A stretch of 64,000 bases of DNA from Prevotella fusca JCM 17724 (GTDB lineage: Bacteria > Bacteroidota > Bacteroidia > Bacteroidales > Bacteroidaceae), in NCBI RefSeq assembly GCF_001262015.1, contig NZ_CP012074.1, positions 1,074,501 to 1,138,500 of the forward strand, read 5' to 3'. The position numbers and the translations under genes are program-made. Below, piece after piece: positions 35,763 through 44,444 of this stretch. A model generated the notes under the pieces. It saw only the letters and a program-made list of their open reading frames with translations. It ran no database searches and was not told the DNA's origin. Numbering within the stretch: the first letter of the stretch is position 1; each line of letters starts with the position of its first letter.

Positions 35763-37076
35763 CTACGTTAAGATTTGTCTTTGTTTCATTTCTAAATATT
35801 TATTGATAACATCAACACTAAGTTTATCTGGTGTGGTCAACACACTATATATACCGTGCTGACGAAGTGTTGACACAATAAGACGCTTTTCATAAGCGAA
35901 TTTCTCAGCGATAACGTGCTGATAATATTCCTCTGTCGAATGCTTCGGCGAATGGATATAATCATTCATTTCAGCATCTTCAAAGAACACCACAAGCACA
36001 CGATGCCACTGGCTAAGCAACTTCAGGTAAGCCAGCTGGCGGTTAAGTGCCGTCATACCCGAGAAGTTCGTATAGACGATGAACAGACTGCGCTTGCTAA
36101 CCTGCTTATGCACATTGGCACAAAGACCGCTGAAATCACTCTCACCGAAGTCGGTTTCCTGTGCATAAAGTGCCTCTAAGAGATTCTGCATCTGCCCTGT
36201 ACGGCGTGAAGGGGCTATGAATGTATCCATCTTATCAGCAAAAGTTATCAGTCCCGCCTTGTCATCACGGTGCATGGCAACGTATGACAGCACCAACGAA
36301 GCATTGATACTGTAATCCAAGAGCGTCATTCCACGGAACGACTGCTGCATGACACGTCCCTTGTCGATAACCGAGAATATCTGCTGCGAACGCTCGTCAC
36401 GATAGACATTCACCATCAGCTGATTCCGGCGTGCACTCGCCTTCCAGTTGATGGTTCGGTAATCATCGCCTTGCACATAGTCCTTTATCTGTTCAAACTC
36501 GGTATTATTGCCCACCCTGCGGATACGCTTTATACCCATCTCAGTGAGGTTGTTGCTCATAGCAAGAAATTCATAGCGGTTCAGCATGAGATAAGAAGGA
36601 TACACCTTCACATCTTCCGCACTGCCAAAGGTGTACCGCCGTTCCACGAGTCCTGTGATGGTACGTGCAAAACAGCGGATGCGCCCGAAGGAATAAGTAC
36701 CACGTTTCACGGGTGTGAGCGTGTAACGTATCACATTCCTGCCTCTTTCAGCAAGATGACTGGGATAGCTGATGTCCCTGCGCTGGAACACTTCGGGAGC
36801 CTCATCTATAACTGTTAACCTTACAGGGAAGGAGTACTGACTCTCCAAGTTTATCTTGACAACATTCTTGTCACCATTCGAGAAACGCTCGGAACAGGTT
36901 CGCTTTGCTGTTATCCCACGACGATGATAGAGCATGACAGCATCAACCACAACCAGGACGGCAAAGATAAGCAGAAGTATCTTTGCGCCCATGAAGAGCT
37001 GTGGGAAGACATATCCGAACCCTGCAAGCAGTGTCAGGCATGCCAATATGATATAAAACCTTTTTGTCAGGAACAT
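35763..37076 (-). CDS. DUF58 protein
   Basis: 437 residues. Two membrane helices at the N-terminus (8-45) are followed by a beta domain and the DUF58 hallmark DDYRTINWKASAR. A vWA-like region follows, with VIDKGRVMQ, SLVLSYVAMHRDDKAGLITFADK and IVYTNFSG. DUF58 proteins work with MoxR AAA+ ATPases encoded next door, and the role (envelope or metal-site assembly, stress) is not settled. It is last in a six-gene minus-strand cluster. The 212 bp before it, back to the MoxR stop, has no feature. Confidence 0.85.
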   Translation of the reverse strand: MFLTKRFYIILACLTLLAGFGYVFPQLFMGAKILLLIFAVLVVVDAVMLYHRRGITAKRTCSERFSNGDKNVVKINLESQYSFPVRLTVIDEAPEVFQRRDISYPSHLAERGRNVIRYTLTPVKRGTYSFGRIRCFARTITGLVERRYTFGSAEDVKVYPSYLMLNRYEFLAMSNNLTEMGIKRIRRVGNNTEFEQIKDYVQGDDYRTINWKASARRNQLMVNVYRDERSQQIFSVIDKGRVMQQSFRGMTLLDYSINASLVLSYVAMHRDDKAGLITFADKMDTFIAPSRRTGQMQNLLEALYAQETDFGESDFSGLCANVHKQVSKRSLFIVYTNFSGMTALNRQLAYLKLLSQWHRVLVVFFEDAEMNDYIHSPKHSTEEYYQHVIAEKFAYEKRLIVSTLRQHGIYSVLTTPDKLSVDVINKYLEMKQRQILT

Positions 37077-37288
37077 TTCTTGTTTCTATTCGGGAGTTAG
37101 GGAAAGGAGAGAAGGAATGTAAAGGAATACTTAAAAAGCAACAGGCATCAACTGTCAAAGGCTCATCCCTGACAAGCAGGAACGCACGGTTCGCATATTC
37201 GGCACGTGATCTTACTTACAAAGATACAAGCTGTGCGTCCCGACATTTGGGTGGCGTTGCTTCAAGCTCCTTATCTCCTCTGGCATCA

Positions 37289-38311
37289 TTACTTAGGCAC
37301 TTCCACCTTGTCAATCAATTTCTGTGCAACCCTCAACGGTGTATAACCCTCCATTTCGGCTTCAGCAGTAAGAATCAGACGGTGCTGGAGGACGCTCGGA
37401 GTAACGAACTTGATGTCTTCCGGCGTCACAAAATCTCGCCCGCCCAACAAGGCAGAAGCCTTGGAGGCATTAAGGATGGCTACAGAGGCACGTGGACTGG
37501 CACCAAGATAGACAGCCTTCGAAGTGCGTGTCAGCTGCACGATGGTCGCAATATAACGCAGGAGGCTTTCTTCAATATAGACAGTTTCCAACTTCTTACG
37601 CATCTGCAGAAGTTCGTCGAGGGTCAGCACGGGCTTGACATCTTCCAACTTGATGAGTTTTCTCTTTTCCTGATGGCGCTTGAGGATATTCATTTCCTCG
37701 TCAAGAGAAGGGTATCCCATACTTATCTTGAAGAGGAAACGGTCGAGCTGGGCTTCCGGCAGCCGATAGGTTCCCTCCTGTTCTACCGGGTTCTGCGTGG
37801 CGATAATCGAATACACATCACCCATACGGTGCGTTGTACCGTCAATCGTCACCTGACGTTCCTCCATCACCTCGAAAAGGGCAGCCTGCGTCTTGGCTGG
37901 CGCACGGTTGATTTCATCCACAAGAACAAGGTCGGAGAACACAGGACCTTCATGGAAGTCGAATTCGGAAGTCTTCATATTGAATACCGTCGTACCGAGC
38001 ACGTCGCTTGGCATAAGGTCTGGCGTGAATTGAATACGGCTGAAGCGGGCATCAATCATGCGCGACAGCAGTCGGGCAAGCAAGGTTTTTGCCACTCCCG
38101 GCACACCTTCAATCAGCACATGACCATCTGCAAGGATTGCTGTCAGCAACAGGGCAACAGCCTCCTGCTGACCTACGATGACCTTACTTATCTCGCCTCG
38201 CAGCTGCATAACTTTCTTACTGAAGACAGCAAGGTCGGTTCTTTCTTCTTTATGTTCTTCCATCTTGTCTGTTATTTGCTCATCAGTTACATTTCTTTTC
38301 TGCTCGTCCAT
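37289..38311 (-). CDS. MoxR-family AAA+ ATPase
   Basis: 340 residues. Walker A GVPGVAKT (69-76), Walker [16 protein letters not shown] (Asp132-Glu133), then [22 protein letters not shown] (sensor 1 and arginine finger region) and [16 protein letters not shown] (sensor 2). These are the family hallmarks. MoxR proteins act as chaperone-like ATPases for vWA-domain partners. Here the partner is probably the DUF58 protein downstream. It starts 6 bp after the DUF4350 gene stop. Confidence 0.93.
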   Translation of the reverse strand: MDEQKRNVTDEQITDKMEEHKEERTDLAVFSKKVMQLRGEISKVIVGQQEAVALLLTAILADGHVLIEGVPGVAKTLLARLLSRMIDARFSRIQFTPDLMPSDVLGTTVFNMKTSEFDFHEGPVFSDLVLVDEINRAPAKTQAALFEVMEERQVTIDGTTHRMGDVYSIIATQNPVEQEGTYRLPEAQLDRFLFKISMGYPSLDEEMNILKRHQEKRKLIKLEDVKPVLTLDELLQMRKKLETVYIEESLLRYIATIVQLTRTSKAVYLGASPRASVAILNASKASALLGGRDFVTPEDIKFVTPSVLQHRLILTAEAEMEGYTPLRVAQKLIDKVEVPK

Positions 38312-38316
38312 AGTGC

Positions 38317-39567
38317 TTAAAGATTATTGATTATCATATCCAAACCGTCTATCGCCTTACGCAGTGCAGCGTCTGTCAGTTCGTTATTATGCTGCAGATG
38401 ACTGTCAACACGGTCCAGTATCATTCGCACTTCAGCCTCAGCCATACCGGCACGGAGGGCTAACTGTGCGATATTCTCTTTCCTCGACTCCACCTCTTCC
38501 AGGTCAATCATCAGTCCGCGACGCAATGTCTCAGTAAAGTAACCATACTTCTTCTGCAACAGGTCACGGTTGATATGCTTCTGATGATAGAGGGTTCCTA
38601 TTAGTTTCACAAACTCCAATGAACGGTTCACGGGCTCTTTCACCACAGGGATAACACGCTGTCGCCTTCGTGCATAGAACACACAGAAAAGCAGAAGTCC
38701 TGTCATCGTGAGATAGATTGCCCACCGCAGCGGCTCATGCTGCAGCCAGAAACGCAACGGACTCTCATCTACAATCTCTGTCTTAGGTGTATATGCTTCG
38801 GTACGGACTATCGGCAAACCCCGGAACTGCGACATCAGACGGAATACGAGTCCATTGGTTTCCTTGTCAAGGATGCCATAATTGGTCATCATCAACGGTT
38901 CGGAAGAAACAAACAGTTCGCCCTTTCCTCGCTTCAGGCTGACCACACGTGCCTGCCAGTAGCCTTCAACGCTATCAGCATACTCTTCACTTACCCATCT
39001 CTTGACCAAAGTATCACACACAGCCCCGCCTTCTACACACACATTGACACCTGTCATTGCCGAATAGAGAAGGTATACCTTTTCATGATAAGGCGACTGC
39101 CGACACCACAACAATGTATCATAGGGAATCGACTGGTTCTCTATTGATGCCTGAACTTGTAAGGGGGAGAACCTGGCAGAACCATCGAGTGTTATGTGTA
39201 AGTTCGGAGCCAAGGAGTCAGGATCCAAATAAGATGCAGTGAGAAAAACCTTATTACCTGCCTTCAAAAGCCTGTTCAAGGCACGAATGTCTGTAGCTGT
39301 CAGCTGCAAACGGACCGCCTGAACCAGAAAAACATGTGGTTTCTTACCGTAACCTTCACGTTCCAGCTGTGCAAAAGTCTTCTTTGTGACCTCATACCCG
39401 GCTGGTACTGACCTGCTCATCAGCGAATCAAACACCGCACATCCAAAGGGTTGTTCATCCCGATGATTGAAGGTTGGATTCCAGACAAAACGTGCCGGAA
39501 CACTCCACTCCATGATAAAGACGAAGACAAGAAAGGCTGCTACAAAGAAGAGAAACCGTTTGTTCAT
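38317..39567 (-). CDS. DUF4350 membrane protein
   Basis: 416 residues. N-terminal helix (5-21), a large outside domain with VFLVQAVRLQLTATDIRALNRLLKAGNKVFLTA (DUF4350-type), a second helix near 285-302 (IYLTMTGLLLFCVFYARRRQ), then a cytoplasmic helical end. DUF4350 proteins recur in MoxR-DUF58 operons of Bacteroidota. The start overlaps the DUF4129 stop by 4 bp (ATGA). Confidence 0.8.
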   Translation of the reverse strand: MNKRFLFFVAAFLVFVFIMEWSVPARFVWNPTFNHRDEQPFGCAVFDSLMSRSVPAGYEVTKKTFAQLEREGYGKKPHVFLVQAVRLQLTATDIRALNRLLKAGNKVFLTASYLDPDSLAPNLHITLDGSARFSPLQVQASIENQSIPYDTLLWCRQSPYHEKVYLLYSAMTGVNVCVEGGAVCDTLVKRWVSEEYADSVEGYWQARVVSLKRGKGELFVSSEPLMMTNYGILDKETNGLVFRLMSQFRGLPIVRTEAYTPKTEIVDESPLRFWLQHEPLRWAIYLTMTGLLLFCVFYARRRQRVIPVVKEPVNRSLEFVKLIGTLYHQKHINRDLLQKKYGYFTETLRRGLMIDLEEVESRKENIAQLALRAGMAEAEVRMILDRVDSHLQHNNELTDAALRKAIDGLDMIINNL

Positions 39568-40175
39568 GCCGTTCCTCCTTTCTTTATCTTGCTTTCCAGG
39601 TCAATCATCAATCTTACAAGCTCTTCCGATGACTGGTAATTACCGTATCTCACACGCATAAAAGCAGTGGTCATACGCTGGAAGTCAACAGAAAGGAATT
39701 CACGGGTGTACTGTGTCGGGGTCTTATAGAGCTGCCACATGATCTTATTATTATCTGACAGCCACCGAAGCATGCGCAGATAAACAATCCGAACCGCCTT
39801 GTAATAATCCTTCTGCGCCATTGCCTTGGCATATATAGCTTCGAAGTCAACACCATAGATATTGTCTTCTTCATCATCCTCATTGGTTACGCTACCAGTA
39901 CGTCCGAAGAGTTTGAACCTACAACGATACAGAAGAAAGACCACCAGTGCCACAAAAGCCAATGCAATAATAATATAAATGACTATGCGGAAGTCACTGT
40001 TTCCATGGATGCTGAACAGATCTGACAAGAACCTTTCTATCTTTGACATCGACCAATCCCACCAGCCAAGGTCGGGTGCCTGCAACTCCCGCACATAGTC
40101 GTATGCTTCATCAGAACGGAACTGATGAAGCAATGCGGAATCACATGACAGGGTATCGGTCAATGGCTGTAACAT
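39564..40175 (-). CDS. DUF4129-type membrane protein
   Basis: 203 residues with a single membrane helix (about 64-84, IVIYIIIALAFVALVVFLLY). A cytoplasmic C-terminal part has a DYYKAVRIVYLRMLRWLSDNN helix and TPTQYTREF, the usual DUF4129 signature. There is no signal peptide. It lies 12 bp after the upstream membrane gene and overlaps DUF4350. Confidence 0.8.
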   Translation of the reverse strand: MLQPLTDTLSCDSALLHQFRSDEAYDYVRELQAPDLGWWDWSMSKIERFLSDLFSIHGNSDFRIVIYIIIALAFVALVVFLLYRCRFKLFGRTGSVTNEDDEEDNIYGVDFEAIYAKAMAQKDYYKAVRIVYLRMLRWLSDNNKIMWQLYKTPTQYTREFLSVDFQRMTTAFMRVRYGNYQSSEELVRLMIDLESKIKKGGTA

Positions 40176-40187
40176 AGAAAAGAATTA

Positions 40188-41180
40188 TCAGAGTTTATCA
40201 AAGTTGGCAATGTCGGTATCTTTCTCTGCCAACTGCTCAAAATTCTGTATATCATCTTCAACTGAGAAGCCATCATTCTCCTCTGCTACGCTTCCATAAT
40301 GATAAGCAACAGCAAATGTAGAGAGTGACATCGTGATATACATACCGAAGTTCATTAACACGGAAAACAGATACAAGCCAAAGCTATAGATAGGGGAACT
40401 TACCATAGTACCCTGCTCTTCACCAGTAAGCGTAAACGCTGTCCGTATCATGGTCAGCACATACCAGGGAATGGTCGTGACTGTTGAAAGGATATTGGCA
40501 AGGAACCCCATAACAAACAACAGTCCAAACAATGGCCAGAATGACTTGAATCCAAGTCTCATACCACGAAGAATAGCCCCATACACTGTCTGTTTATCCT
40601 CAAAGATATAGACCGGCATCACCATGGCAAGTGGTATGAAACATACGAATAATGCAAAAAACATCAGAACAGCCAGCAATGCGATGCCAGTGGAAACAGA
40701 AAACATAATCAAGGAGATGGTGATAAGCAGAGTGCTTATAAAGAGTACGACACTCATAACCAATGCACGCTTACCTGCCTGGACGATCAACGGCTTCAAG
40801 TCATTGAACGACGCTTTACGCAGTCTGTCAGGACTCTTCTGGTAATATTTCATCATACTATAACAGATAGAGACCAGTAATATTGCCCCTATCACCACAC
40901 AAATGATATATCCTATATAGGAAGCCAGCAACCGAAAAAGTGTCATCTTTGAAGTGTCAACACCCATCGTGCCAATCGCCATCTGGGAATAAAACGGCAT
41001 TAGTATACCCATCAACACCTCCATGACAAAGCCCTGAATCATACAAAGAGGCAGGAGAAGATAAGTACACAGGCGCAACCATAGCTTGTAATTCTCACGG
41101 ATAAAGTCAAATGTCGCCGAGAATTTATTACCGAAGTTGCGTACCTTATACAGTTCAATCTTAGGTCTTTCTATTTGCAT
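40188..41180 (-). CDS. Polytopic membrane protein of the MoxR cluster
   Basis: 330 residues, about six helices (LWLRLCTYLLLPLCMIQGFV, IGYIICVVIGAILLVSICYSM, ALVMSVVLFISTLLITISLIM and others), resembling the glycerophosphodiesterase-type or DUF975-like integral membrane domains. No catalytic motif. The end is acidic (VEDDIQNFEQLAEKDTDIANFDKL). Its start overlaps the SpoIIM-like stop by 20 bp. Confidence 0.75.
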   Translation of the reverse strand: MQIERPKIELYKVRNFGNKFSATFDFIRENYKLWLRLCTYLLLPLCMIQGFVMEVLMGILMPFYSQMAIGTMGVDTSKMTLFRLLASYIGYIICVVIGAILLVSICYSMMKYYQKSPDRLRKASFNDLKPLIVQAGKRALVMSVVLFISTLLITISLIMFSVSTGIALLAVLMFFALFVCFIPLAMVMPVYIFEDKQTVYGAILRGMRLGFKSFWPLFGLLFVMGFLANILSTVTTIPWYVLTMIRTAFTLTGEEQGTMVSSPIYSFGLYLFSVLMNFGMYITMSLSTFAVAYHYGSVAEENDGFSVEDDIQNFEQLAEKDTDIANFDKL

Positions 41181-42135
41181 TGCTTAAATGATGATTACGT
41201 TTATATGGTAAATAAATAAAATAATACACGACAAATACCAGTGACGCAAAGATGACGCCGAGGCGGACAAAGTCATTCAACTCCGTATGACGGGTAATAA
41301 ATCCCTCTATAAAACCAGCCAGAACGAAAATCGGAACAGTCCCGACAATAATCTTCATCCCTCTCTTTGCACCACGCTGAAAGCTGACTATGCGCGAGTA
41401 GGTGCCTGGAAACAGCCAGCCGTTACCCATGGCAAAACCGGCAGCCCCTGCCACGACAATGGCTGAAAGCTCCAACGTTCCGTGTAACATGGTAGCTAAA
41501 AGGCTCTCGCCCAACAAACCATGCTGATAAAAGAATGTGTCGAAACAGCCCACCATTACACCGTTCTGGAACAAGAGGAAGCCCGGCATGAAACTTGTCA
41601 GCACACCTGACACAAACATATTGAACGACACCATAACATTATTCAGCGTGATTCCAAGGAACATTCCCGTTTCTTCTTCATTTCCATACACTCCCATCGG
41701 CTTGCCCTTGGCAATGTTCTCAAGCGTCATATCCATGTAGCCGTCACCGAGTATCAGCCGTGGAAAGGACTCATCGCCCAAGGTTGAAACCACGCCAATC
41801 AGCACACTCACCATGAAGACAAGAAATGACAGAAGCAGCATCCTACGCTCTTTCCACATCACGTCAGGCACCTCCTGCGTCCAGAAAGTCACTATGCGTG
41901 TCCACTTCTCCCGCTTGTTACGGTAGATTTCATTATGAAGTGCAGAAGCAAGGTTGTTGAGATAGATGGTAATACGTGAGTTAGGATAATGTGTCTGTGC
42001 AAAGGCAAGGTCGGCTGTAAGCTCCGAATAGGCATCAGCCAGCTGGTCGGGCATCTCAAAACTGACATTATCTATCAGTCCTTCCATTGTCCGCCATTTC
42101 TCTATATTATTACGTATGAAAAGTATCTCTTTCAT
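41161..42135 (-). CDS. SpoIIM-like membrane protein
   Basis: 324 residues. A cytoplasmic helical head is followed by five or so helices. The SpoIIM-type features are visible in ITLNNVMVSFNMFVSGVLTSF, GMLHGTLELSAIVVAGAAGF-like TMLHGTLELSAIVVAGAAGF and the conserved HGTLEL motif. First gene of the minus-strand cluster, divergent from RDD. Non-sporulating bacteria carry this family in MoxR operons; its function there is unknown. Confidence 0.85.
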   Translation of the reverse strand: MKEILFIRNNIEKWRTMEGLIDNVSFEMPDQLADAYSELTADLAFAQTHYPNSRITIYLNNLASALHNEIYRNKREKWTRIVTFWTQEVPDVMWKERRMLLLSFLVFMVSVLIGVVSTLGDESFPRLILGDGYMDMTLENIAKGKPMGVYGNEEETGMFLGITLNNVMVSFNMFVSGVLTSFMPGFLLFQNGVMVGCFDTFFYQHGLLGESLLATMLHGTLELSAIVVAGAAGFAMGNGWLFPGTYSRIVSFQRGAKRGMKIIVGTVPIFVLAGFIEGFITRHTELNDFVRLGVIFASLVFVVYYFIYLPYKRNHHLSNANRKT

Positions 42136-42178
42136 GAAATCAGCACACGTTCTCTACACATTATTCTAAATTAGGAAA

Positions 42179-42186
42179 CAAAAGTA
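42179..42186 (-). promoter_or_regulatory. -7 promoter box TACTTTTG for the SpoIIM-MoxR-DUF58 cluster
   Basis: Minus-strand TAnnTTTG match 43 bp before the SpoIIM ATG, back-to-back with the RDD promoter. Confidence 0.55.
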
Positions 42187-42198
42187 GACTTTTTTTCT

Positions 42199-42206
42199 TA
42201 CATTTG
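42199..42206 (+). promoter_or_regulatory. -7 promoter box TACATTTG for the RDD gene
   Basis: Plus-strand TAnnTTTG match 31 bp before the ATG at 42238. Confidence 0.6.
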
Positions 42207-42237
42207 CAACAGAAACAACATTTAATTATCAAGAAAA

Positions 42238-42963
42238 ATGTCTGAAGCCAATATCATCACAGGACAATACGTGCAAATCAGCCAGTCACCGGCAAGCATC
42301 GGAGAGCGCATCATAGCACAAATCATAGATATATTTCTGCTTATCTCCTATATCACCGGCACTTCAATCCTGATCAATTATTTTGAGACAACCATCTTCG
42401 AGTTTAGGATTTTCTTCCTGCTCGGCATCTATCTTCCTGCCCTCTTTTACCCCTTTCTGATGGAACTCTTCAACCACGGACAGAGCATAGGAAAGATGGC
42501 AATGCGTATCCGTGTGGTGAAGAAAGACGGAACAACACCGGGTATCGGAGAGTTCTTCATGCGCTGGCTCCTGCAACTTGTCGACATCGGTTTCTCGGGC
42601 ATAGGTGTACTCGTCATCCTCCTGTCCAAGAATTCACAGCGGCTTGGCGACCTTGCTGCAGGAACAATGGTCATCCGCATCAATGACTATCGGAAGATCC
42701 AGGTGTCACTTGACGAGTTCTCTTATCTTGACCGCAAATACAAACCTGTCTATCCGCAGGCTGAAGACCTGTCGCTCAACCAGCTTGACGTTATCCAACG
42801 CACCCTCAATTCCGACTATGGGGACGACCGCAGCCGTCGTATCACAGCCCTTGCCTCCAAGGTGCGCACACATCTGAACATCTCTGACACCTCAACTGCT
42901 GACGAGAAATTCCTCTATACTATCGTCCGTGATTACCAGCATTATACCCTGGAGATTGTGTAA
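42238..42963 (+). CDS. RDD family membrane protein
   Basis: 241 residues. The RDD pattern is seen at GERIIAQIIDIFLLISYI (R and D in helix 1), GQSIGKMAMRIRVVKKDG after helix 2 and SQRLGDLAAGTMVIR after helix 3. A cytoplasmic tail of about 90 residues follows. RDD proteins are usually transport-related or accessory. Here it is divergent from the SpoIIM-MoxR cluster, a constant neighbour in this phylum. Confidence 0.88.
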   Translation: MSEANIITGQYVQISQSPASIGERIIAQIIDIFLLISYITGTSILINYFETTIFEFRIFFLLGIYLPALFYPFLMELFNHGQSIGKMAMRIRVVKKDGTTPGIGEFFMRWLLQLVDIGFSGIGVLVILLSKNSQRLGDLAAGTMVIRINDYRKIQVSLDEFSYLDRKYKPVYPQAEDLSLNQLDVIQRTLNSDYGDDRSRRITALASKVRTHLNISDTSTADEKFLYTIVRDYQHYTLEIV

Positions 42964-43090
42964 GGGAACTAAGAAAAAGGGAGTTTTTTAAAAGTAAAAA
43001 AGTATAAGGGTAAAAAGTAAAGATTTAAAAGAGATTGAAGCAATATATGAACTCATAGGGGTATCACAGTATTCACGCCCCTCTCCACTC

Positions 43091-43170
43091 GGAGAGGGAT
43101 TGGGGGTGAGGCTTCTATTAGGAGAGTGATTGGGGGGACGAGGCTTCTATAGTGATTGAGGGGGCAAGGC
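43091..43170. repeat. G-rich imperfect tandem repeat
   Basis: Three degenerate units: GGAGAGGGATTGGGGGTGAG then GCTTCTAT (43091-43118), GGAGAGTGATTGGGGGGACG then AGGCTTCTAT (43121-43150), and AGTGATTGAGGGGGCAAGGC (43151-43170). A related C-rich stretch on the opposite strand (CTCCAATCAGAAGCCTCAG) lies at about 52948, next to repeat copy 4. It is non-coding. Confidence 0.7.
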
Positions 43171-43208
43171 TTTTTGTCATACTTTTTCATACCCTTACTC
43201 TCAACCCA

Positions 43209-43352
43209 CGCCCTTTTCCACTTGAATCAAGCCTTACTTGCCTCACAAAAGGGCGTTAATTGAAGCCTAACTAAGGCTTAATTGAAGTCCAATTAAGCAC
43301 CTTTTCTTGCAGGATATCATAACATCACTGATAATCTGATAGTTACAAACAC
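43209..43352. repeat. CTTAATTGAAG-type dispersed repeat, copy 3 (forward)
   Basis: The clearest copy: GGGCGTTAATTGAAGCCTAA, CTAAGGCTTAATTGAAGTCC, AATTAAGCACCTTTTCTTGC and then ATCACTGATAATCTGATAG. Same order as copy 1, with the conserved tail. Confidence 0.85.
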
Positions 43353-43585
43353 GACCTAACGAGTCCATTCTCCCTCGTTTCCAAGTATGAAGAGAGAGAA
43401 CATGTGTAAAGATATTTCAGTGCCACAAGCAACAGAAACCTTCCTCCACTTAGCCCTATAAAAGACTTGACCCTGTCCGCTACGCATTCGTTACAAAAGT
43501 ACTATTGGGAACTTTAACCTTTGTACACGAAGAAGTAATCCCGACAATAGTACTTCCACAGCTGTCACATAAGAAAAAGTTTTTA

Positions 43586-43593
43586 TACCTTTG
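43586..43593 (+). promoter_or_regulatory. -7 promoter box TACCTTTG directly at the SDR start
   Basis: TAnnTTTG match with 5 bp between the box and the ATG at 43599, implying a leaderless or nearly leaderless mRNA. Confidence 0.55.
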
Positions 43594-43598
43594 CATTC

Positions 43599-44444
43599 AT
43601 GACTACAATCAGAAGCAAGATTACAGCCATCGGAGGCACTTTGGCTTACCCACCTATACGATTACGAACAGAAGTAACAAGAAAACACTTCTGTGGGAAA
43701 TGGGTTGTCGTGACGGGTGCATCGCACGGAATTGGCAGAGCCTTAACCGAGAAACTCATTGCTGCAGGTGCAAACATCTTCCTTGTCGCACGCAGCAAGG
43801 AGGACTTACAGCTGCTATGTACAAAGGCAAAACAGCAGGGATACCAGGCTGAATACCATGCAACAGACCTGCGAAACAGGGAAGATATGGAGTTGCTCTG
43901 CCAGAGACTGAAGAAAGCACTGCCACAACTGGACTACTTCTTCTGCAATGCTGGCAAGTCCATCCACCGAAATATCACGGATGCCGTGAATCGCCTGCAC
44001 GACTACGACCGCACAATGGACCTCAACTATCGTGCCTTGGTGGCACTGTCATTGACCCTTCTGCCAGCTTTGAAGGCTGGAAAAGGGCGCATCATCTATT
44101 CATCATCAGTAAGTACACTCTACCCGATGGCTCCTGGCTGGTCGGCTTACCATGCCTCTAAAAGTGCTGCCAACGCATGGTGTGAGACCGCAAGCAGCGA
44201 GATCGAACGGTCAGGCATCCGTGTACATGTAGCTTATCTGCCCTTGGTTCATACTGCAATGTCGGATGTTAACGAGCAATATTGCAGTCTGCCTGGATAC
44301 AGTCCTGCCGATGCAGCCAACATTCTCTTGAGACTCTGCATGCGAAAGGGCTACTGCTATAAACCCTGGTGGGCTAAGCTGTCTGCCCCGATAGCCTACC
44401 TCTTCGCCCCAGTCATTCGTCTATGCTATAAGAAAATACGATGA
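43599..44444 (+). CDS. SDR family oxidoreductase
   Basis: 281 residues. The Rossmann glycine motif is VVVTGASHGIGRAL (about 36-49), with FFCNAGKS (NAG), IIYSSSVSTLYPMAPGWSAYHASKSAANAWC (Ser, Tyr and Lys of the catalytic triad) and a hydrophobic C-terminal helix. The 30-residue N-terminal lead is longer than in most SDRs, yet no later ATG precedes the Rossmann motif, so the start at 43599 stands. Substrate is unknown. It overlaps the ligase-like gene by 4 bp (ATGA), so the two act in one pathway. Confidence 0.88.
   Translation: MTTIRSKITAIGGTLAYPPIRLRTEVTRKHFCGKWVVVTGASHGIGRALTEKLIAAGANIFLVARSKEDLQLLCTKAKQQGYQAEYHATDLRNREDMELLCQRLKKALPQLDYFFCNAGKSIHRNITDAVNRLHDYDRTMDLNYRALVALSLTLLPALKAGKGRIIYSSSVSTLYPMAPGWSAYHASKSAANAWCETASSEIERSGIRVHVAYLPLVHTAMSDVNEQYCSLPGYSPADAANILLRLCMRKGYCYKPWWAKLSAPIAYLFAPVIRLCYKKIR

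Noticed and set aside
37064..38320. Long plus-strand open frame (418 codons) opposite the MoxR ATPase
   Set aside because: It is antisense to a clear AAA+ gene with full motifs and has no promoter. The openness is a side effect of codon bias on the other strand.
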